NCBI RefSeq assembly: GCF_030717995.2
Contig: NZ_CP157743.1
Location: 4,304,501-4,368,500 of the forward strand
Reading direction: 5' to 3'
DNA from: Methylomarinum sp. Ch1-1
Lineage (GTDB): Bacteria; Pseudomonadota; Gammaproteobacteria; Methylococcales; Methylomonadaceae
Length of the DNA: 64,000 bases
This document shows, piece after piece, positions 1-6,243 of the stretch (the stretch's first letter is position 1; each line of letters starts with the position of its first letter). The notes beneath the pieces were generated by a model that had not been told where the DNA came from, made no database searches, and saw only the letters and a program-made list of their open reading frames with translations. A program made the translations under genes and the position numbers.

Positions 1-188
1 AAATAGCAAAGCGGAATCAGTGCTGTGATCCCAAGGGGTAAAACTTCAAATATCCACCACACAACCATCCACCCCATTAGCAACAAGCAAAGATAGGCAT
101 TGCGATCTCCTTGGGGCATTCCGATAACGACTGTCATTAACAACAAGACTATAGGCAAGAAGATAACGATGGTTTTTTTAAAATTCAT
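1..188 (-). CDS. SLC13/DASS-type anion transporter, N-terminal part (cut by window edge)
   Basis: The minus-strand frame opens at ATG 188 and runs off the left edge, giving 62 residues. It starts MNFKKTIVIFLPIVLLLM, a first membrane segment. A second hydrophobic stretch follows with the block WWIFEVLPLGITALIPL, which matches the tryptophan-rich E-x-x-P-L-x-x-T-A-L-x-P block of sodium:dicarboxylate/sulfate symporters. Family members move dicarboxylates or sulfate with sodium across the inner membrane. The substrate cannot be told from this piece. A miniature transposable element sits only a few bases upstream of the start codon, so the native ribosome-binding region and promoter have been displaced. 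Family assignment is likely; the completeness of the gene beyond the window is unknown. Confidence 0.7.
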   Translation of the reverse strand, partial: MNFKKTIVIFLPIVLLLMTVVIGMPQGDRNAYLCLLLMGWMVVWWIFEVLPLGITALIPLCY

Positions 189-192
189 AAGT

Positions 193-444
193 GATATTAA
201 TCAGCAATTCCCAATTTGAGTATTTTGCGGGGTTTAGGGCATGAGGTGTGTCTGTCGAGGAGCGCCGTTCACCCAGCACCTAAATAAACGACGATAATAA
301 ATCATAGCCAATAGTCTATGGTATTTAGGTGCTGGGTAAACCCATCCCTGGGGGCTTGACGGCAGCATCCTTGCTGCCGACATCCTCGCCAAACACACCC
401 CATGCCCTTTTTGAACGCCAAAGTGGGAATTGCTGGATATTAAT
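193..444. repeat. MITE copy 1 (202–435) with 9-bp target duplication
   Basis: The element starts CAGCAATTCCCA and ends in the inverse, GGGAATTGCTG. It is flanked by perfect 9-bp direct repeats GATATTAAT at 193–201 and 436–444. It is 234 bp long only because a 67-bp palindromic element (271–337) sits inside it. Without that insert it matches the copy at 43239–43407 almost base for base. A third copy lies at 31624–31754. It has no coding capacity. The ends resemble those of the defective IS at 36117–37525, a possible source of transposase. Confidence 0.88.
271..337. repeat. 67-bp palindromic mobile repeat, copy 1
   Basis: The arms are ACCCAGCACCTAAATA and its exact inverse, around a roughly 35-bp centre. 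The element sits inside MITE copy 1; the MITE at 43239–43407 shows the uninterrupted sequence. A second copy, also 67 bp and in the opposite orientation, lies at 46978–47044. REP-like or MITE-like mobility is inferred from the filled and empty sites. Confidence 0.8.
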
Positions 445-986
445 GTCGAATCTGTTATTCATACCATTTTATGATATAGAGTTCTTATCAGGCCGATAAG
501 AACTACCGACTGCGTCGTCTGTGTGCCGATATCGGTATGGCTTGGCGGTCTCCCAAAAACGATTACGTTGTCTTATGCCCGTCGGCCAATTGCCTCGAAG
601 CTTATCTCAGCTACCGGGCCTAAGGGCATGCAGGTCCTGGGTAATCTAGTGCAGATTGATCTGCATAAGCTGCCTGGGATACGAGAAGACTGGTCCGGCC
701 ACTATAGATGCCGAAATTATACCTTGGCTTGCATCAATAGTAGACAACCGGTCCGGGAGGCTTTTCTTTTTCGATGAGGCCGAATGAATGTCGACTAAAT
801 ATTCGATCAGAGATCGATTTCATGGGAAATCAAAACAATCGCAGAATTTGTTGTTCGAGTAGCCTTCAAATCGGAATTTGTCCATAACGACTTTCGACTT
901 TATTAAGTCGGGCTGAAATCGTTCATATGAACGTTCAATCCATATTGCCGCCGCCATGCTGCTAACCGTTAATTGTTGCACTAACT
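445..986. other. Intergenic region, no supported gene; palindrome at 481–503
   Basis: No convincing coding frame is present. A perfect 9-bp inverted repeat GTTCTTATC/GATAAGAAC with a 5-bp spacer lies at 481–503. It has no T-run, so it is not an obvious terminator and could be an operator. This stretch holds the former upstream region of the SLC13-type gene, moved away by MITE copy 1, and the upstream region of the DUF1993 gene. Confidence 0.5.
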
Positions 987-1493
987 ATGTCTATTTCCAT
1001 GTACCAAGCCTCTATTCCCCATTTTATTCGTATGCTTGGTAATTTATCGTCGATCATCGACAAGGCCAGTTCTTATGCCGAGGCCGAAGGAATCGATGAA
1101 GCCGTTCTTCTCGACGCCCGTTTGGCGCCGGATATGTATCCGCTCAGCCAACAAATTCAAATCGCCGCCGATATGGCGAAAACGTGCGCTGCGCGCTTAG
1201 CCGGGATTAACGCCCCCCAATACGAATTCAATGAAATCACATTCGACGACTTCAAGAAGAGAATAAGCAAGACCACTGATTTTTTGCGAGGAATCGATAG
1301 CGAATTGATCAACCATAGCCATGATCGACTGATTACATTCAAGTTAGCGGACAAAGAAGTCGTTTATACGGGGCGAGATTATTTGTTGGCTAATATCCTT
1401 CCCCATTTCTATTTTCATGTCACGACGGCCTACGCCATATTGCGCCATCAAGGAGTCGAACTCGGTAAAAAAGACTACCTCGACAATGAGTAA
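987..1493 (+). CDS. DUF1993 family protein
   Basis: This 168-residue protein opens MSISMYQASIPHFIRMLGNL, the usual start of DUF1993 proteins. These are all-helical, DinB-like soluble proteins of about 165–170 residues. Other family-like features are the central block with MYPLSQQIQIAADMAK and the C-terminal PHFYFHVTTAYAILRHQG, with histidines placed as in DinB-type metal-binding folds. The length fits a complete protein. It stands alone, with no operon partner. Its biochemical role is not known; family members are often near stress or detoxification genes. Start ATG 987 gives the conserved N-terminus. Confidence 0.85.
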   Translation: MSISMYQASIPHFIRMLGNLSSIIDKASSYAEAEGIDEAVLLDARLAPDMYPLSQQIQIAADMAKTCAARLAGINAPQYEFNEITFDDFKKRISKTTDFLRGIDSELINHSHDRLITFKLADKEVVYTGRDYLLANILPHFYFHVTTAYAILRHQGVELGKKDYLDNE

Positions 1494-1793
1494 GGAATAT
1501 GCACAAATTTCACTCCGACCCCGGCTTAGATGAAATATAGTCATCGCACTTCAAAATTCGGCACATTGATACCTTCTCCCTCCGGGAGAAGGTTGGATGA
1601 GAACTCATAAAAACCGGATTTTGCAGTGCGAACTGTATAACGCAGATCACCCCATTTAAATTATGCATATTCGCAACAGTCTTATGCTAATTTCGATATC
1701 GGCTATGTATTTTAATGATTAGAAATTTATTATATAATTATCCTGCTGATTCAAAAGCATCCTAAAGAAGCCGCTACTTAAAGGAGATTGCCT
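1494..1793. promoter_or_regulatory. Intergenic region with inverted repeat and possible promoter
   Basis: A 9-bp inverted repeat CCTTCTCCC/GGGAGAAGG lies at 1572–1592; a similar stem-forming sequence occurs near 6088–6122, so it may be a dispersed genomic repeat. An AT-rich block contains TATAAT at 1733–1738, a possible -10 box for the methyltransferase gene at 1794; no strong -35 is seen. AAAGGAGATT at about 1780–1789 is a good ribosome-binding site for that gene. Confidence 0.4.
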
Positions 1794-2594
1794 ATGTCCG
1801 GCTACGTCGATGAAGTTGTCATTCCGTATGATCGCGATCTCGGACCGGTCCTATTCGAACATTACGGTGCCGATACCGCAAGACGCGTCGCCGAACAAGC
1901 GCCGAAGGACGTGTTGGAAATCGCCGCCGGAACCGGGATCGTGACGCGCCACTTGCGCAACTTGTTAGCGCAAGACGCTCGCCTGACCGCCGTCGACATT
2001 AGCGATTCGATGATGGCCGTGGCTCGAAAAAAGTTTCGGCCCGACGAACAAGTCACGTTTCAAAACGTCGACGCCACCGCCTTGCCGTTCGCTGACGAAG
2101 CCTTCGATGCCGTCGTCTGTCAATTCGGCATCATGTTTTTCGACCGCGACAAAGGCTTTCGCGAGGTTTACCGGGCTTTAAAGCCCGGCGGCCGTTACTT
2201 GTTCCGCGTTTGGGACTCGGAACACTACAACCCGTATGCCAGTTTGACCTTTGAAGTGCTCAAGCAATATTTTCCGTCGGATACCCCGCGGTTTTTATTC
2301 GATACGGTATCCTGCCATCAAATCGATCCGCTCAAGGAACAGTTGATTCAGATCGGCTTCGATCCCATCGTCATTTCGGTGCAGCGGCACGTCTACGACA
2401 TTCTCGACGTGACCGCATTTGCCCGCGCCTTGGTCTACACGCCGGTGATCTTCGAAATCAGAGACAAAGGCGGAGTCGATCCTGAAGACATCGTCAAAGA
2501 ACTGGCCGACGCTTTCAAAAAAGAGTTCGGTTCCAGTCCGACGCGCTATCCGATGCAAGCGATTCTATTCGAGACGGAAAAACCTAAGATCTGA
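1794..2594 (+). CDS. Class I SAM-dependent methyltransferase (Methyltransf_11 type)
   Basis: The fold is a Rossmann-type methyltransferase of about 266 residues. Motif I is VLEIAAGTGIVTRHL near residue 40, followed by the acidic strand LTAVDISDSMMAVARKK and the post-motif FQNVDATALPFADEAFDAVV. The block REVYRALKPGGRYLFRVWD is typical of ubiE/arsenite or small-molecule methyltransferases. The substrate is not evident. ATG 1794 is preferred over the upstream TTG because a strong AAAGGAG site lies directly before it. A second, unrelated methyltransferase lies at 3906 with a secreted propeller protein between them, all on the same strand but separated by gaps, so a shared operon is not certain. 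Confidence 0.8.
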   Translation: MSGYVDEVVIPYDRDLGPVLFEHYGADTARRVAEQAPKDVLEIAAGTGIVTRHLRNLLAQDARLTAVDISDSMMAVARKKFRPDEQVTFQNVDATALPFADEAFDAVVCQFGIMFFDRDKGFREVYRALKPGGRYLFRVWDSEHYNPYASLTFEVLKQYFPSDTPRFLFDTVSCHQIDPLKEQLIQIGFDPIVISVQRHVYDILDVTAFARALVYTPVIFEIRDKGGVDPEDIVKELADAFKKEFGSSPTRYPMQAILFETEKPKI

Positions 2595-2631
2595 TAATCT
2601 TGATCCTAACCCAAATAACGTTGTGCACACT

Positions 2632-3696
2632 ATGAAAACAAAATCCTTTATCCCCAAGCCATGTTTGGCGGCGTTGACGCTTCTTTTGACGCAGAACGTG
2701 TCTTATGCGATGCCTGGCATGGACATGTCGACCAGCGAAAAGGCGAAACCGCACCCGCTAGCGAAAAGCATTGGCGCGCCGATCAATTCATCAGCCTCGG
2801 AATTTGAACTAACCTACAGTGCCGACGGTAAAACGGTCGTTTTCGTTTCAACTCGACCTGGCGTCATCGAGTCAAAAGGCAATCCCTACAGCTTCGACAT
2901 CTGGATGTCTCATAACGTGAATGGCATTTGGCAAACCCCGATTCATTTGGGGCCCGATGTCGACCCACGCGTGGGGCCAAACATCAATACGTCTGCCTGG
3001 GAGCTGGAACCGAGCCTCTCGGATGACGGCAACGCCCTTTATTTCACCCGTTACGAACCGGGCAACCTCTCTACCGGCGATCTCTACGTGGCGCAGAAAA
3101 TCGATGGAGTCTGGCAACCGGCCAGAAATTGGAACGACGTACCGGAACTGCCCCACCTCAATACGCCGACCGGGGAAGAACATTGCCCGATCATTGCGTC
3201 GGACAGCCTGATTTACTTCAGCTACCAGCAACCCGGCGTCACCCAGGATAGCGACATTTGGAAAGTCGAAAAGAAAAATGGGGCTTGGCAGAAACCCCAG
3301 AGCCTGGGTCCCCGGATCAACTCGCCTTACCGGGACCATTTGCACTGGACGGGACTCTCAAAAGACGGCAAAAGCCTGATCATTACCAGCACCCGCACCG
3401 ACATGGGCTCGCGTGGCGGCCATGACGAATGGATTTCTTACCAGAACCCCCAGGGCGAATGGCAAGAGCCCTTGAACCTGGGCGACACCGTCAACACGGA
3501 CGGCGAAGACATGTGCTGGGCATTCACGCCAGATGGCAAGAAATTTTTCGGCGGCTGGGGTTCGCGAGGCTCTTATGATATGAATGTTATGCAGGTCAAC
3601 AAAGACGAGGTGCCGTTACTCAAGAACTTCGATCCAATCGGCCCGCCCTCCAATTTGCTGGCCAAAAGTAAGACAAAAACCGGCACTATTAAATAG
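2632..3696 (+). CDS. Secreted PD40/TolB-like beta-propeller protein
   Basis: About 354 residues. The N-terminus has a signal peptide (MKTKSFIPKPCLAALTLLL, then an Ala-rich cleavage region near residue 28). A Met/His-rich start to the mature protein follows (MPGMDMSTSEKAKPHP). The body has repeated PD40-type blades, each with an S-x-D-G-K/N-x-L/V-x-F/I core, such as YSADGKTVVFVSTRPG, LSDDGNALYFTRY, LSKDGKSLIITSTR and FTPDGKKFFGGWG. Such propellers are usually periplasmic binding or scaffold proteins related to TolB. The Met-rich segment might bind copper, but that is a guess. ATG 2632 is chosen over GTG 2623 because it begins the signal peptide cleanly. Confidence 0.75.
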   Translation: MKTKSFIPKPCLAALTLLLTQNVSYAMPGMDMSTSEKAKPHPLAKSIGAPINSSASEFELTYSADGKTVVFVSTRPGVIESKGNPYSFDIWMSHNVNGIWQTPIHLGPDVDPRVGPNINTSAWELEPSLSDDGNALYFTRYEPGNLSTGDLYVAQKIDGVWQPARNWNDVPELPHLNTPTGEEHCPIIASDSLIYFSYQQPGVTQDSDIWKVEKKNGAWQKPQSLGPRINSPYRDHLHWTGLSKDGKSLIITSTRTDMGSRGGHDEWISYQNPQGEWQEPLNLGDTVNTDGEDMCWAFTPDGKKFFGGWGSRGSYDMNVMQVNKDEVPLLKNFDPIGPPSNLLAKSKTKTGTIK

Positions 3697-3905
3697 TCGT
3701 GCAGTTCTGCTTAATCTCTCCTGATTACTCATAAGCATCTGCTAAAGCGACTTATAGAAATAAAGCCGCCCAGTCCGAAACATTCTCCGTTGATTGAGCG
3801 GAGCCGAAGTCGATGGCTGCAATCGATCTAAGAAATCGCCTAATTTGAACAAGCTGATATTAGAACAGGGCAACAACAAACAACACCCACAACCGGAGAA
3901 TACAC

Positions 3906-4979
3906 ATGACAATGCATTTGAACGAAGTCGACGCCGGTAAACTGGAACAGCTACAAGGCAAAGTGATCAACGATGTCGCCGGCTCCTTGGGCCTGTTGAT
4001 GGCTTATATCGGCGACAAACTCGATCTCTACAGCGCGCTATTGGAGATCAGTCCGGCCAGCAGCCGGGAACTCGCCGACAGCACCGGCATGGACGAACGC
4101 TATCTACGTGAATGGCTTTCCGCCAATGCCGCCGCCGGTTACGTCAATTATGACGCCGCATCCGGAAAATTCTCACTGTCGCCGGAACAAGCGGTCATTT
4201 TTGCCTCGGAAGGCCATCCGGCCTGCATGCAGGGCTTCTTTCAAGCGGTGATGTCGGTTTATATCGACGAACCCAAGTTGACCGAAGTTTTCCGTTCCGG
4301 CCAAGGGCTGCCATGGCGCGAACACAGCCCATGTCTGTTCTGCGGCACCGAACGCTTCTTCCGGCCGATGTATGCGATGAATCTGATCGATGTCTGGCTG
4401 CCGGCGCTCGACGGTGTGCGGGAAAAACTCGAAGCAGGCGCCAGAGTCGCCGACATTGGCTGCGGTCACGGTTCGTCAACGATCTTGATGGCCAAGGCCT
4501 TCCCGAATTCGACGTTTCACGGCTTCGATTTCCACGAACCATCGATCGAACACGCCCGCGAACGGGCTCGTGCCGCCGGCGTCGCCAGCAACACGATTTT
4601 CGAGGTAGTGACGGCGAAGGAATATCCGGGCAAGAACTACGATCTGGTGACGATCTTCGACGCACTGCACGACATGGGCGATCCGGTCGGCGCGGCCAGC
4701 CATGTCGCAAGCACCCTGGCCGATGGTGGAACCCTCATGCTGGTCGAACCGTTTGCCGGCGACAGTCTGGAAGAGAACCTGCATCCATTGGGGCAAATTT
4801 ATTATTCGTTCTCGACCATGGTCTGCGTACCCGCGTCCAAATCGCAAAAAGTCGGCCTAGGTCTGGGCGCCCAGGCCGGGCAGAAACGGCTCACCGAAGT
4901 GCTGAACGCCGCTGGTTTCGGCCAAGTCAGACGCGCCGCTACGACGCCAACCAACCTGGTGCTAGAGGCGAAAATTTAA
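3906..4979 (+). CDS. SAM-dependent methyltransferase with N-terminal winged helix
   Basis: 357 residues in two parts. Residues about 25–90 form a dimerising winged-helix region, including LADSTGMDERYLREWLSANAAAGYV. Residues about 160–330 form a Rossmann methyltransferase with VADIGCGHGSSTILMAKAFP as motif I, FHGFDFHEPSIEHARERA as the acidic strand, and LVTIFDALHDMGDPVGAASHV downstream. This layout matches O-methyltransferase-like proteins of the Rv2258c type. A cysteine pair (CLFCG) sits in the linker. Substrate unknown. A clear AACCGGAGAA site precedes ATG 3906; ATG 3912 is a possible alternative start. The gene is followed by a toxin–antitoxin pair that begins the accessory stretch. Confidence 0.8.
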   Translation: MTMHLNEVDAGKLEQLQGKVINDVAGSLGLLMAYIGDKLDLYSALLEISPASSRELADSTGMDERYLREWLSANAAAGYVNYDAASGKFSLSPEQAVIFASEGHPACMQGFFQAVMSVYIDEPKLTEVFRSGQGLPWREHSPCLFCGTERFFRPMYAMNLIDVWLPALDGVREKLEAGARVADIGCGHGSSTILMAKAFPNSTFHGFDFHEPSIEHARERARAAGVASNTIFEVVTAKEYPGKNYDLVTIFDALHDMGDPVGAASHVASTLADGGTLMLVEPFAGDSLEENLHPLGQIYYSFSTMVCVPASKSQKVGLGLGAQAGQKRLTEVLNAAGFGQVRRAATTPTNLVLEAKI

Positions 4980-5053
4980 GCTAAGCATTACATCATTTGA
5001 ATTCGCACCAAACAGTGATAGCATTGATAGCAATCAAGTTCTAGGAGCCCGTC

Positions 5054-5290
5054 ATGCCAAGCTTAGTTGTTAGAAATCTGGATGAATCGATCGTTAATGC
5101 GTTGAAGGAACGAGCCGTTAAACACCACCGCTCGACCGAAGCCGAACACCGAGCTATTCTGGCCGAAGTGCTGATGAAACCGCAACGTAAAAGCTTTGCT
5201 GAAGCGTTAACCAGCATTCCTGCCGTTGGCATGGAGTCGGATTTTCAGCGGGCCAATGACGATACCAACGAATCCAATGTATTTGATTGA
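5054..5290 (+). CDS. FitA/VapB-type antitoxin
   Basis: This 78-residue protein begins MPSLVVRNLDESIVNALKER, the ribbon-helix-helix DNA-binding start of FitA-like (Arc/MetJ-class) antitoxins. AEHRAILAEVL follows, and the C-terminal tail would bind the toxin. The protein normally neutralises the PIN-domain toxin and represses its own operon. The toxin start codon at 5277 lies within the last codons of this gene, a 14-bp overlap typical of coupled pairs. AGGAGCC at 5043–5049 is the ribosome-binding site. Confidence 0.85.
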   Translation: MPSLVVRNLDESIVNALKERAVKHHRSTEAEHRAILAEVLMKPQRKSFAEALTSIPAVGMESDFQRANDDTNESNVFD

Positions 5291-5696
5291 CACCAACATC
5301 ATCAGCGAACTTAGGAAAGGTCATAATGCCAATTCCGGTGTGCGGGAATTCTTCGATAAAGTCATTCAGGAGAATGTACCTATTTATATCTCAGCCATGA
5401 CAATTGGGGAATTACGCAGAGGCGTCGATCTGATTCTTCACCGTGGCGACACAACTCAAGGCAAACTGCTGGAAAATTGGCTCAATACTATTCTCGATCA
5501 ATATCAAGACAACATCCTGTCCATTGATGGTGAAATTGCTTTACTTTGGGGAAAGTTACGCGTCCCTAGACACGAGCACTCTTTAGATAAATTGATTGCT
5601 GCTACCGGGATAATCTATGATTTAACCGTTGTTACGCGAAACACCAAAGACTTTGAAAATACCGGGGTACGATTGATAAACCCGTTTTCAGAATAA
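5277..5696 (+). CDS. PIN-domain ribonuclease toxin, FitB/VapC type
   Basis: From ATG 5277 the protein is 139 residues and starts MYLIDTNIISELRKG, the classic PIN-domain opening with the first catalytic aspartate. Further acidic positions are in ISAMTIGELRRGVD, and HSLDKLIAATGIIYDLTVVTRN carries the later Asp and the T-R-N motif. PIN toxins cut RNA in a Mg-dependent way. An upstream in-frame start at 5226 would add 17 residues before the PIN fold and is disfavoured. It overlaps the antitoxin gene and is probably translated with it. The reading frame and catalytic residues look intact. Confidence 0.85.
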   Translation: MYLIDTNIISELRKGHNANSGVREFFDKVIQENVPIYISAMTIGELRRGVDLILHRGDTTQGKLLENWLNTILDQYQDNILSIDGEIALLWGKLRVPRHEHSLDKLIAATGIIYDLTVVTRNTKDFENTGVRLINPFSE

Positions 5697-5745
5697 TTGC
5701 AATCAATTGGCTGTTAAGGATCATGCTAAAAATGACCTCCCGATA

Positions 5746-5929
5746 GGGTTCCCATGCTCTGCGCTCATCGTTATACATAAGTCTCGTCATACCCGCCGGG
5801 AGCGGGTATCCAGGCTACAAGGATGACAAGCCAAATACATCCTTGTAGCCTGGATTTCGGCAATCCCTGCCGGAATGACATGGTTCACATAAAGATGCGT
5901 ATAACGATGAGTGCTCTGCGTGGGAACCC
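5746..5929. repeat. Nested inverted repeats between 5.7 and 5.95 kb
   Basis: An outer imperfect 31-bp inverted repeat has arms at 5746–5776 and 5899–5929 (GGGTTCCCATGCTCTG outward). It encloses a perfect 18-bp inverted repeat with arms at 5808–5825 and 5838–5855 (ATCCAGGCTACAAGGATG). No target duplication is evident. The 547-bp gap between the toxin and the helicase gene contains no supported gene. Apart from this element it has a degenerate CTCTCCC-type stem at about 6088–6122. Confidence 0.6.
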
Positions 5930-6243
5930 GGCTAGGGACGCTCCAGCGTCCCGAACCGCTGAGCGGTTCAGACTTCATTTCCACGCAGAGCGCGGGAACG
6001 ATTGTGCAGATCCTGAAAGTTAGTTACACAGCCATATCCTAACGATCATGGCGCTTGGGCGCCACCCCAGCCAATGAACTGATCGTTCCCTCTCCCCGAC
6101 CCTCTCCCAGAGGGCGAGGGAGATTAAGGTACGCTTCGCGACTTTCATAATAAACTGTTGGTGCTCAGTGAATCATACTCGATTAGCAGTAATCCGACCT
6201 GATGGGTTATTGTCGAATAACATACTTTCGGCTGAAAGAAAAT

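Noticed and set aside
523-777. 84-codon plus-strand open frame in the upstream region
   Set aside because: No recognisable motif, odd composition, no ribosome-binding site, and located in a repeat-containing intergenic region.
4313-4984. 223-codon open frame overlapping the second methyltransferase
   Set aside because: Arg/Ser-rich out-of-frame reading typical of a shadow; the methyltransferase motifs are in the other frame.
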